Source: CADEDH01 sp963732695 (GTDB taxonomy: Bacteria > Actinomycetota > Acidimicrobiia > Acidimicrobiales > SZUA-35). Taken from it: DNA of 64,000 nucleotides. A program made the translations under genes and the position numbers. The number at the start of each line of letters is the position of its first letter. Within the stretch, counting starts at the first letter, position 1. The DNA lies in NCBI GenBank assembly GCA_963732695.1, contig CAVTAP010000017.1:372001-436000 (forward strand), written 5' to 3'. A model generated the notes under the pieces. That model did not search any database. It was not told the origin of the DNA and saw nothing but the letters and a program-made list of their open reading frames with translations. Of the stretch, positions 42,819-51,397 are shown piece after piece.

Positions 42819-44605
42819 GCCAGCAACCCGCTCTCCTCGGCCGTCCGCCCGGCGGCGCCCTCCCCCATCGCCCGCAGCCGCCGGTAGCGGCTGGCGGGGT
42901 CGGCGGCCAGGACCGAGCGGGGCCCCTGTTCGACGATGCGACCGTCGGCCAGCACCACGATGTCGTCGCAGGCGTCGAGGGTGGCCAGGCGGTGGGCGAT
43001 GACGATGGCGGTGCGCCCCGCCACCAGCCGGCCCACGGCGGCGCCGATGGCGGCCTGGGTGGCGGGATCGATCCGGGACGTGGCCTCGTCGAGCACCACC
43101 ACATCGGGTTGGCGCAGCAGGGCCCGGGCCAGGGCCAGGAGCTGGGCCTGGCCGGCCGACAGGCCCACCCGGGCCCCGTCGTCGTCCCGGTCGTCGGCGG
43201 CCAGGCGGGTGTCGAGCCCGTCGGGGAGGCCCTGGAGCCAGGGCCCCAGGCCCACATCGTCGAGGGCGGCCATCAGCTCGTCGTCGCTGGCCGGGCGGAA
43301 CAGCGAGACGTTGTCCCGCACCGTGCCCGGGAACAGCTGGACGTCCTGGGGTACGGCGGTGATCCGGCGGCGCAGGTCGTCGTCGCTCACCCCGGCCAGA
43401 TCCACCCCACCCACCAACACCCGGCCGCCGGTGGGGCTCACCAGCCGCAGAAGGAGGCGGGCCAGCGAGGTCTTGCCCGACCCGGTGCGGCCGATCACAC
43501 CGACCAGCCGGCCCGGCTCCAGCGTGAGATCGAGCGGGTGGAGGGCGGCGTTGTTGCCCTCGTCGTCGTCGTAGACGAGGCCCACGCCGTCGAAGCGGAC
43601 GGCGAGCGGGCCCGGGGGCAGGGTGCCGGTGCCGGAGGTGACCTGGCGCTGCTCCCCCACCAGCTCGGCCACCCGTTGGGCCGCCCCCGACGCCCCCTGG
43701 ACCTCGGTGAGCCGCCAGCTCAGGTGGTCGATCTTGTCGGCCACCAGCTGCACCAGGCGAAACCCGAACAGCACGGCGGCCACGTCGACCCAGCCTCGGG
43801 TGAAGGCGAAAGCCCCGTAGGCCACCACCCCCACCAGCGCCCCGGCCACGGCGATGCGGATGTCGCCCTGCATCCGCATCTGGGCCCGGGTCCGCTCCCG
43901 GGTGGCGATCACCATGTCGGCCACCCGGTCGGCCATCCGGGCCGATCCGAACGCCCCCGCTCCCAGCGTGGCCACGTCGTCGGCCCCGGCCAGGTACTGC
44001 TCGGCCTCGCTCATGGCGGCGGCCTCGGCCGCCCGCTCGATCACGGTCTCGGTCACCGACACGTTGCGTACCAGCCAGGTGACCGTGCCCAGCAGCGCGA
44101 TCCCGGCCGCCACCCCCGGCAGCAGTGCCGGCTCGGCCACACCGGCCACCACCACCGTGCCGGCGGCCAGCACGACGATGGCCAGCACCTGGGCCACCAC
44201 GGTGGCCAGGAACTGGGTCATGAGGTTGATGTCGCCGTCCACCCGGGTCACGAGCTCGCCCGGGGTGCGGTCGCGGTGGAAGGCCAGGTCGGCCCGCAGC
44301 ACGTAGTCGGCCAGGTCGTGGCGCAGGCCGTTGGTGATCTGCCACGCCAGCACCGTGCCCCGCCAGGTGACGAGCACCATGGTGGCTGTCGACCCCAACC
44401 CGGTGAGGGCGAAGGCGGCACCGGTGACGGCCAGGGGCCCCAGCGTCGACCCCTCGGCCGCCAACCGGGCGAACCGGGCCAGCAGCACCGCCCCGGCCAG
44501 GGGCAGCGCCGTGGCGACGGCCAGCGCTCCGGCGTAGGCCGCGACCGATCGGCGGTGCGGCCGCAGCAGGGACGCCAGAAGCCGGTTCGGGGACGACGGG
44601 GTCAC
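42815..44605 (-). CDS. ABC exporter subunit with a complete ATP site
   Basis: A 596-residue partner of the preceding subunit. The membrane domain (about 1-320) is followed by an ATPase with Walker A GRTGSGKTS, Walker B VVVLDEATSRID with the catalytic Glu, and the switch His in IAHRLATL. Its signature motif is altered to LSAGQAQ. That altered signature would complete the degenerate site of the partner, while the partner's normal LSGGQ would complete this active site. The start is a GTG at 44605. The pair is translationally coupled and exports an unknown compound from the cytoplasm. Confidence 0.88.
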   Translation of the reverse strand: MTPSSPNRLLASLLRPHRRSVAAYAGALAVATALPLAGAVLLARFARLAAEGSTLGPLAVTGAAFALTGLGSTATMVLVTWRGTVLAWQITNGLRHDLADYVLRADLAFHRDRTPGELVTRVDGDINLMTQFLATVVAQVLAIVVLAAGTVVVAGVAEPALLPGVAAGIALLGTVTWLVRNVSVTETVIERAAEAAAMSEAEQYLAGADDVATLGAGAFGSARMADRVADMVIATRERTRAQMRMQGDIRIAVAGALVGVVAYGAFAFTRGWVDVAAVLFGFRLVQLVADKIDHLSWRLTEVQGASGAAQRVAELVGEQRQVTSGTGTLPPGPLAVRFDGVGLVYDDDEGNNAALHPLDLTLEPGRLVGVIGRTGSGKTSLARLLLRLVSPTGGRVLVGGVDLAGVSDDDLRRRITAVPQDVQLFPGTVRDNVSLFRPASDDELMAALDDVGLGPWLQGLPDGLDTRLAADDRDDDGARVGLSAGQAQLLALARALLRQPDVVVLDEATSRIDPATQAAIGAAVGRLVAGRTAIVIAHRLATLDACDDIVVLADGRIVEQGPRSVLAADPASRYRRLRAMGEGAAGRTAEESGLLA

Positions 44606-44648
44606 CGTCCGACGCTAGCGGGAACCCTTCGGGCTGTCGGCCGTATTC

Positions 44649-44682
44649 CCGCGGGGCCGGTTCCCCCGAACCGGCCCCGCGG
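44649..44682 (-). terminator. GC-rich hairpin after the esterase gene
   Basis: CCGCGGGGCCGGTT (44649-44662) pairs perfectly over 14 bases with AACCGGCCCCGCGG (44669-44682), with a six-base loop. It lies just past the esterase stop on the minus strand and before the exporter genes. Confidence 0.7.
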
Positions 44683-44686
44683 ACAG

Positions 44687-45589
44687 TCAGGCCATGCGGG
44701 CCCGGGCCCAGGCACCGAGCTTGGCCACGGCGTCGTCGGCCTCGGGGGCCCGCCCGGCCAGGAACTGGAAGACGTGCTGCATCTCGGGATACACCTCCAC
44801 GCTCACCTCCACCCCGGCCTCGGTGGCCCGGGCGGCGAAGCGGTGGGAGTCGTCGAGCAACGCCTCGTCCCCTCCCACCTGGATGAGCACGGGCGGCAGG
44901 CCGGCCAGATCGGCGTAGAGGGGGTTGGCCAGGGGGTCGGCCGGCGACGCCTCACCCAGGAAGGCGGTGGCCATCCCCATCAGGATCTCCCGCTGCACCA
45001 GTACGTCGACCGACGCGTTGCCGTCGATGGAGTCGCCCTTGCCCTCCATGTCGTACCACGGGGACAGCGGCATGATGCCGGCCGGCACCGGCAGGTCCTC
45101 GTCGCGGGCCTGGAGCACCATGGAGGTGCACATGCCGCCGCCGGCCGAGTCGCCGCAGGTGACCACGTGGCCGGCCTCGATTCCCTGGTCGAGCAGCCAT
45201 CGGTAGGCCCGAACGGCGTCCTCCACCGGTTGGGGGTGGGGGTGCTCGGGGGCCCGCCGGTAGTCGATCACCAGGGCCCGGCAGCCGGCCGCTTTGGCCA
45301 GGTGGCCCCCGAGCTTGCGGTGGGTGTGCATCGAGCCGACCACGTAGCCGCCGCCGTGGGTGTAGAAGATGACCCGGCTCTCGTCGCAGCCCACCGGGGT
45401 GCACCAGATGGCCGGCACGCCGCCGGCGTCGACCTCGGCGTAGGTCACGCCCTCGGGCTCGGCCGTGGGCAGGTGCCACTCTTCGAACAGGTCCCGCATC
45501 TCGTCGAGGCCCATCTCCGGGTCGGCCGCCATGCGCGCCACCCAACTCTTGTACAGGTCTTTCAACATCTCGGCCTGTGCACTTGCCAT
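44687..45589 (-). CDS. Alpha/beta hydrolase of the HSL (acetyl-esterase) family
   Basis: A 300-residue serine hydrolase. It carries the HSL oxyanion motif HGGGYVVG, the nucleophile elbow GDSAGGG, and the likely Asp and His of the triad near ADPLANPLY and MQHVFQF. These enzymes cleave short acyl esters, lactones or carbamates in the cytoplasm. The ATG at 45589 has AGGAGGA before it. It follows the luciferase-like oxidoreductase by 44 bases on the same strand, so the two probably act in one pathway, for example hydrolysing an ester produced by oxidation; this is an inference. Confidence 0.88.
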   Translation of the reverse strand: MASAQAEMLKDLYKSWVARMAADPEMGLDEMRDLFEEWHLPTAEPEGVTYAEVDAGGVPAIWCTPVGCDESRVIFYTHGGGYVVGSMHTHRKLGGHLAKAAGCRALVIDYRRAPEHPHPQPVEDAVRAYRWLLDQGIEAGHVVTCGDSAGGGMCTSMVLQARDEDLPVPAGIMPLSPWYDMEGKGDSIDGNASVDVLVQREILMGMATAFLGEASPADPLANPLYADLAGLPPVLIQVGGDEALLDDSHRFAARATEAGVEVSVEVYPEMQHVFQFLAGRAPEADDAVAKLGAWARARMA

Positions 45590-45633
45590 CGTCGTCCTCC
45601 TCTTGTCGTTTGGTGGGTGTGTGGGGTGGTCCC

Positions 45634-47025
45634 TCAGTCCGTGGAAGCGGTCAGCTGGCGGACCTCGGGATCGAGATCGACGGTGCTCTCCGGATGCTCG
45701 GGGCCGCCGCCGCACTCCCGGCGCAGCACCGGCATGATCTCCTCGGCGAAGCACATCATCTGCTCCTCGATCTCGGTTGTGCTGAAACCACCCATTTCGA
45801 ACCAGGCATTGAACATGAAGTCGTCGTACCCGGCGATCTCCCTGATCTTCAGGATCTCTTCGGTCACATAGTCCACCGAGCCGTGGATGGCCACCTTCCG
45901 GTCACGAAGCTCCTGGAAGGAGACCTTCCGGCCCATGTCGACATCCTCGCCCGGATCGGCCAGCACTCCAGCGAATCCGAACGGTCCGTAGTAGTCCCAT
46001 TGCACCTCGAGACCGCGGGCCGCCCGGTCCATGTCGCCGATGCCCTTGTCGGCGATGTGGAGGTAGCGGCCGGTGATGATGCCCCGGCGCTTGGTGGCGT
46101 CCCAGCCGTATTTGAACTCGCCCCGGTTCAACCGGTCGGGCCAGCCCGCCTTCTCGGCGGCGTCGTAGTACATGCGGATGTTGTCCCGCAGGCGCAGGTT
46201 GGGCTCGACGATGAAGTAGGCGTTGACCCCGTTCTTGGCGGCGAACTCCACCGAGCGGGGGCTGGTGACCGGCTCCCACATCTGGGGGTAGGGCTTCTGC
46301 ACCGGCTGGGGGTACACCTGCAGCTCCCGCAGCTTGGTCGTGGTGGCCAGCACCGGCGAGCCCATCGAGTACATGTCGGGCGCCCCGAGCTTGATGACGT
46401 CTTCCAGGGACCGTCCGACGTCGGGCTCGGAGAAGTAGGCGATCGTCTGCTGGTGGTTCCACCGGGTGTACGACGGCGGGATGGTGAAGAACTCGCCGTG
46501 GTGGCTGAACGAGTCCTGCGTCCAGCACTTGAGGATGATCTCGTAGGCCTCCTCGAAGTAGGCCCGGTTCCGCTCCTGGTCCTGGATGGTGGCGCCCATC
46601 TGGCCGCCCAGCACCTCGGTCTCCCGGGGCTGATAGCCCCGGCCCATACCGAAGTCGAGCCGGCCGCCCGAGATCACGTCGAGCATGGCCGCCTGCTCGG
46701 CGATGCGCACGGGGTGGTGCCAGGTGAGGATGTTGGCCGCCTGCCCCAGGCGGATGCGCTTGGTGAGGGCGGCGATCGCCATCTCGGTCATCAGCGGGTT
46801 GGGGCTGTACTCGGCCCCCTCGGGCTGGAAGTGGTGCTCGGTCATGAAGAAGGCGTCGAACCCGAGCTTCTCGGCCAGCACACCCTGTCTGACCTGGCCG
46901 ATCTGCACCCGGGCGGCCGACTCCTGGGTGGCCCGGAGATTGCCCTTATTGATCGCTATGCCGTCCTTGGTGACCATCGTGGGAAGGTCGGACGCACCGT
47001 TGTGAAACACACCGATTTCGATCAT
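45634..47025 (-). CDS. Luciferase-like monooxygenase (LLM) family oxidoreductase
   Basis: A 463-residue TIM-barrel flavin- or F420-dependent oxidoreductase. The family markers are an early GFDAFFMTEHHF, LGQAANILTWHHPVRIAEQ and GRLDFGMGRGYQPRE. It is about 100 residues longer than usual, with an extended C-terminal part (about 350-463) ending in an acidic tail. The ATG at 47025 has GAGGAGG upstream. Cofactor choice cannot be read with certainty; in actinobacteria such proteins often use F420. It leads a likely two-gene unit with the esterase, and its promoter region has two small palindromes. Confidence 0.87.
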   Translation of the reverse strand: MIEIGVFHNGASDLPTMVTKDGIAINKGNLRATQESAARVQIGQVRQGVLAEKLGFDAFFMTEHHFQPEGAEYSPNPLMTEMAIAALTKRIRLGQAANILTWHHPVRIAEQAAMLDVISGGRLDFGMGRGYQPRETEVLGGQMGATIQDQERNRAYFEEAYEIILKCWTQDSFSHHGEFFTIPPSYTRWNHQQTIAYFSEPDVGRSLEDVIKLGAPDMYSMGSPVLATTTKLRELQVYPQPVQKPYPQMWEPVTSPRSVEFAAKNGVNAYFIVEPNLRLRDNIRMYYDAAEKAGWPDRLNRGEFKYGWDATKRRGIITGRYLHIADKGIGDMDRAARGLEVQWDYYGPFGFAGVLADPGEDVDMGRKVSFQELRDRKVAIHGSVDYVTEEILKIREIAGYDDFMFNAWFEMGGFSTTEIEEQMMCFAEEIMPVLRRECGGGPEHPESTVDLDPEVRQLTASTD

Positions 47026-47114
47026 GAGATCCTCCTCGGGGATGGGATGTATTCAGTTGTCTGTCCCCCACCGACAACCCTAGACGTGGAACTTTGCCCA
47101 GTGCCATCGCCTGG

Positions 47115-47158
47115 CCGCGAATATCCGCGGGAAATTCTTAGCCAATAGTTTAATTGGC
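47115..47158. promoter_or_regulatory. Two short palindromes in the promoter region of the oxidoreductase gene
   Basis: CCGCG-AATATC-CGCGG (47115-47130) and GCCAAT-AGTTTA-ATTGGC (47141-47158) lie in a locally AT-rich gap (47026-47194) upstream of the LLM gene and downstream of the beta-helix gene. Either could be an operator; the second could also end the beta-helix transcript. Confidence 0.35.
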
Positions 47159-47194
47159 GCGCGCAAAATTCTGTTGAATGAACAAATGTCGAGG

Positions 47195-49708
47195 TCAGGC
47201 GAGGGGTCGGGCGAACAGCACGAGGCTGGCGTAGGGCGCCAACTCCACCTGCTGGCCGGCCCGGTAGGCGGTGCCGGCGGCGTCGATCCCGTCGCCGGCC
47301 AGGGTCACCGTCCGGGAGGCGGCCGACGGGTTGGCCTCCACCGTCACGGCGTCGGCCAGGGTCAGGGGCGAACCGTCCACCGGTACCACCGAGACGTCGT
47401 CGAGCCAGGCCACGGTCCCGGGTGCCGTCAGCTCGAAGATCAGAAGGCTCGATCCGTCGCCGTCGTCGACGGTGTAGAACAGCTCGTGGCCCGCCGCCTC
47501 GGGTGCCAGCAGCACCCGCCTCGCCGGGGCCAACTCGGTGTAGGGCTCGACGGCCTGGCGGAGGAAGACCCGTATCGATCCCCCGGTCTCACCCCGGGCC
47601 GAGAACCGGACCCGGTAGGTGTCCCCGGCCGCCACCGGGCCGATGCCGGTGTCGACGTGCACCATGGGGCCACCACCCACGCTGTGGGCCACCCGGAGCC
47701 CGGGCGATCCCCCGGCGCCGCCGCCCTGATCCCATGACGCCTGCAGCTCGCCGTCGGGCCAGCCGAACCAGCCGTCGATGCCGCTGTCGAGCCGGCCGTT
47801 GCCCACCCGGTCGGGCCCGGCCTCACCGGTCACCGTGAACGGCGCCCGGGCCGACACGGCGCACCCCGATCCTGCGTCGTGGCCCGAGAGGCGCTGCCAG
47901 TCGCCCAGCAACCCGACGGCGTCGGTACCGGGTTGGCGGATCCCGAACTGGGGCTCGGCCAGCACCCCGCAGTAGCGGTTCCTGTCGATCGTGCCCAGCC
48001 CGGCCAGGAACGCCGGGTTGGGCGGGTTGGCGGTGGTGGTGGCGGAGAGGGCCATGGCCCGGCGGCCGTCCACCACCACCGTGTTGTCCTGTACGTCCAG
48101 ACCCGACACCACCACGTCGCCCAGGTCGTCGTCGCCCAGCAGGATCCCCTCTTCCTCCGCTCCCACGACGGTGTTGCCGGTGACGGTCACGTCGGCCGCG
48201 TTGTGGAGGTAGATGCCCGACGAGCCCACGTTCAGCACCGTGTTGCCCGTGATCACCACCCGCTGCGACTGATCGTCGATGTAGATGCCATGGGTGCCGG
48301 GGGTACGCAGCGGCGTGCCGGCGGCGGTGCCGGGGGCGTCGGCCACCAGGTTGTCGGCGATCACCACGTCGCTGGCCTGGAAGGCGTAGATGCCGCCGCC
48401 GTCCGACTTGACCTGGTTGAACCGCCGGATGGTGTTGCCCCGCACCGTGGCCCGGTCGCGGATATCGATCCCCAGGTAGCCGACGTCGGCGATCGTGTTG
48501 CCCTCGAACACGAGGTCGGCGCCGCCGATCCGGGCCCCCAGGTAGTGTCCGTCGCCCCCACCGCCCAGCCCGGGTAGGAGGGCGACGGCGGTGATCGACG
48601 ACCCGGTGATGGAGCAGTCGACGCACGGATGGGCGTCGATCCCGATGTCGGCCACCGCGTGGACCGACACGGCCGTGACCGTGGCCTCCACGCAGCCGGC
48701 CAGATCCAGCCCGGTGGCGGCGTCGGCCACCGTCAGGTCGTGGACCGACACCGAGGTGCAGGCCGGGGCGGCCAGCGCCGTCCGGCCTCCCCGCAGGGCC
48801 AGATCGGCCACCTCCAGCCGGTGACCGCCGGTCAGGTCGAGCACAGCCGGGGAGGCCACCGCCTCCACTGAGCCGGGAGCGGGTGCGTTCCCGGCCTGGA
48901 CGGTGACCGAGCGGCTGGTGGCGTCCCACACCCATTCCTCCGGCCGGTCCAGGGCGGCCGGGTGGTTTTGGAAGAAGTAGCCGAAGCCGACGTAGAGCGG
49001 GTACGACGCCGGCTGGGCCAGCGTGAGCCGGTTGCCTTCCTGGGTCGCCACCGGGAGCCGGTCGAGCACCCAGGGCACGGAGCGGATCACGAGCTCGGCC
49101 CCCACCCAACTCGGCGTGGGCGATGCCGCCGCCAGCCCGTCGTCGATCACCACCCCCTGGCCCTGCTGGCCGGTGAAGTAGCGGTAGCCGTCGCCCTCGT
49201 CGGCGTTGGGCCACCGGGCCAGAGGGGCCAGCCGACCCTCCATCAGGACCAGTGGCTGTACCTCGTCGCAGGTGGTGCACCGGGCCGTCCACCGGTTGGG
49301 CCCGGTGGGCTGCCACCCGGTGAGATCTTCCGCGCCGTCGAGCACGGGGGCCGGGCCGTCGCCGTAGGCGGCCAGGCTCAGCGTCCCGCTCTCGGGATCG
49401 CCGGCCCCGTCGAGGGCCCGGGTGTCGACGCGGAGGGTGCCGCCGAACACGTCGCCCCGGCGGAACAGAATGCGGCCGCCCGGAGGCACCTGGCCGTCGT
49501 CCACGGCCTGTTGGAGGCGGGCCAGCGTTTCCCACGCCTGGCCCTCGCTGTGGCCGTCGGCCCGGTCCGAGCCGTCGGCCGCCAGGTAGATGGTCGCCCC
49601 GTCATCGCCCAGGTAGCGGTGGAACAGCGATCGGGCCGCCACCAGCCCGCCGGCCACCAGCGCCAGGGCGGCGCCGATGGCCAGAGCAACCCTCGCCCTG
49701 CCCACCAT
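47195..49708 (-). CDS. Exported right-handed beta-helix protein
   Basis: An 837-residue protein with an N-terminal signal or anchor helix (VALAIGAALALVAGGLVAA). A parallel beta-helix follows (about 250-560), shown by ladder-like turns such as VRGNTIRRF, VIADNLVADA, VITGNTVLNVG and VTGNTVVG; this fold is typical of polysaccharide lyases and hydrolases. The part before it (about 45-245) resembles the N-terminal strands of such enzymes. A jelly-roll carbohydrate-binding-like domain (about 615-760; NGRLDSGIDGWFGW) and a short strand-rich end follow. A polysaccharide substrate is likely, but no catalytic residues are identified. Confidence 0.75.
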   Translation of the reverse strand: MVGRARVALAIGAALALVAGGLVAARSLFHRYLGDDGATIYLAADGSDRADGHSEGQAWETLARLQQAVDDGQVPPGGRILFRRGDVFGGTLRVDTRALDGAGDPESGTLSLAAYGDGPAPVLDGAEDLTGWQPTGPNRWTARCTTCDEVQPLVLMEGRLAPLARWPNADEGDGYRYFTGQQGQGVVIDDGLAAASPTPSWVGAELVIRSVPWVLDRLPVATQEGNRLTLAQPASYPLYVGFGYFFQNHPAALDRPEEWVWDATSRSVTVQAGNAPAPGSVEAVASPAVLDLTGGHRLEVADLALRGGRTALAAPACTSVSVHDLTVADAATGLDLAGCVEATVTAVSVHAVADIGIDAHPCVDCSITGSSITAVALLPGLGGGGDGHYLGARIGGADLVFEGNTIADVGYLGIDIRDRATVRGNTIRRFNQVKSDGGGIYAFQASDVVIADNLVADAPGTAAGTPLRTPGTHGIYIDDQSQRVVITGNTVLNVGSSGIYLHNAADVTVTGNTVVGAEEEGILLGDDDLGDVVVSGLDVQDNTVVVDGRRAMALSATTTANPPNPAFLAGLGTIDRNRYCGVLAEPQFGIRQPGTDAVGLLGDWQRLSGHDAGSGCAVSARAPFTVTGEAGPDRVGNGRLDSGIDGWFGWPDGELQASWDQGGGAGGSPGLRVAHSVGGGPMVHVDTGIGPVAAGDTYRVRFSARGETGGSIRVFLRQAVEPYTELAPARRVLLAPEAAGHELFYTVDDGDGSSLLIFELTAPGTVAWLDDVSVVPVDGSPLTLADAVTVEANPSAASRTVTLAGDGIDAAGTAYRAGQQVELAPYASLVLFARPLA

Positions 49709-49746
49709 GGGCCCGCATCGTAACGCCGGCCGCTCGGCCCGGTGGA

Positions 49747-51345
49747 TCAGGGATCGATCAACACGCCGGCGTTGAGAATGCCCTTGGGATCGAGCGTGCG
49801 CTTGACCGCCCGGAGCGACTCGGCGAACAGCTCCGGCCGCTGCAGGTCATAGGCGCCGGGGCGGTGCATGCGGCCCACCGCGTGGTGGTGGGTGACGGTG
49901 CCGCCGGCCTTCACCACCACCTCGTTGGCCGCGCTCTTCACCTCCTGCCACATGGCGATCTCCGAACCCTGGCGGCCCATACCGGACCACGTGTAGTACG
50001 GCGCCGGCCCATCGGGGTAGACGTGGGTGAAGCGGCAGCTCAGCTCGCCCTGCTGGCACACCTCGCCCAGCACCTTGCCCATCTCGGCCCGCACGGTGGC
50101 GTCGAACTCGGGCCAGCGGTCCCAGGTGATGGCGGTCTCGAAGGTGTCGGCCAGGAGGCCCAGGCTGGTGGCGGTGCCGGGATCGACCCCGATGAAGTTC
50201 CGCCGCCACTCCCCCACCGGGCCCTCATGGCCGGTGGGCGCTCCGCTGCCGTTGTCGACCACCACGTTCTCGTCGGGGATGTGGCCGCCGCAGTCTCGGG
50301 CCAGGCCCACGGCGGCCCAGATGTTGGCGTCCTGGGGCAGCTCGGCCGACTCGAAGGCGATGATCACCAGGGCCTGGTCCCCGTCGAGCCCGGCGGCCCG
50401 CTTGGCCTCGGACGGATCGAGGATCCGCAGGTTGGCCGGCCACAGCTTGGCCTGGGCGATGTGGCGCACGGCTTCGGTGCCGGCAGCCCAGGAGTCGAAC
50501 ACCACGCCGGCGGTGGCCCGGAAGGTGGGGCGGGCCTGGATCCGCATCCAGGCCTCGGTGATGATGCCGAAGATCCCCTCGCTGCCGATGACCATCCGGT
50601 CGGGGCTGGGGCCGGCCCCGCTGCCCGGCAGCCGGCGCGACTCCCACCACCCCTGGGGGGTGAGCATCCGCACCGACTCCACGAAGTCGTCGATGTGGGT
50701 GTGGTTGGTGGCGTAGTGGCCGCCCGAGCGGGTGGCGATCCAGCCACCCAGGGTGGAGAACCGGAACGACTGGGGGAAGTGGCGCAGTGTGTGACCCGAC
50801 GCCTTGAGCTGGCTCTCCAGCGCCGGTCCGAACACCCCGGCCTGGATCCGGGCCGCCCGGGACGTGGCGTCGACCTCCAGCACCTCGTCGAGGCGGTCGA
50901 GGGCGATGGTGACGCAGGCGTCGACCCCCTCGGGCGGGTCGACCCCCCACACCACCGATGAGCCGCCGCCGTAGGGCACCACGGCGTGGCCCTCCTCGTG
51001 GCACCAGCCGAGCACGGCCTCCAACTCGGCCTCGGTGCGGGGGTGGGCCACCAGATCGGGTGGGTTGGGGAAGTCGAGGTTGAAGGCCCGGGTGCGGTCG
51101 GTGAAGTGGGCCCCGTAGGCGTGCCGGGCCCGCTCGTAGATGTCGTCGAAGCAGAAGCCGGCCAGGGCGTCGGGGGCCGAGATCCGGGGGGCCCGCATCT
51201 CGGCGTCGGCCAGGTTCGGCACCGGCCGGGCCGTGACCTCCGTGCCGTAGCGCCCGCTCAGGTCTCGGGCCAGGGCCTGGCGGGCGGAGTCGGTCGGTTC
51301 CTCCGACTCGAGGCCCCAGGCCCAGAAGCTCATCCGGTCTGCCAT
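49747..51345 (-). CDS. FAD-linked oxidase of the alkyl-DHAP synthase type
   Basis: A 532-residue flavoprotein of the FAD_binding_4 family, closest in pattern to alkyldihydroxyacetonephosphate synthase, which makes ether lipids. The FAD-binding part has VPYGGGSSVVWGV and GGWIATRSGGHYATNHTHIDD, and a THHHAVGR segment near residue 483 matches the His-rich active-site region of that enzyme. Bacterial relatives also include glycolate/lactate oxidases, so ether-lipid synthesis is an inference. Start ATG at 51345 (or 51333). It is in the same direction as the beta-helix gene, 38 bases upstream of its start. Confidence 0.82.
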   Translation of the reverse strand: MADRMSFWAWGLESEEPTDSARQALARDLSGRYGTEVTARPVPNLADAEMRAPRISAPDALAGFCFDDIYERARHAYGAHFTDRTRAFNLDFPNPPDLVAHPRTEAELEAVLGWCHEEGHAVVPYGGGSSVVWGVDPPEGVDACVTIALDRLDEVLEVDATSRAARIQAGVFGPALESQLKASGHTLRHFPQSFRFSTLGGWIATRSGGHYATNHTHIDDFVESVRMLTPQGWWESRRLPGSGAGPSPDRMVIGSEGIFGIITEAWMRIQARPTFRATAGVVFDSWAAGTEAVRHIAQAKLWPANLRILDPSEAKRAAGLDGDQALVIIAFESAELPQDANIWAAVGLARDCGGHIPDENVVVDNGSGAPTGHEGPVGEWRRNFIGVDPGTATSLGLLADTFETAITWDRWPEFDATVRAEMGKVLGEVCQQGELSCRFTHVYPDGPAPYYTWSGMGRQGSEIAMWQEVKSAANEVVVKAGGTVTHHHAVGRMHRPGAYDLQRPELFAESLRAVKRTLDPKGILNAGVLIDP

Positions 51346-51397
51346 GCTCGATCCTTCCTCGGTGGTCGGTCCGGCGCGAACCCTACACCGGCCTCTG

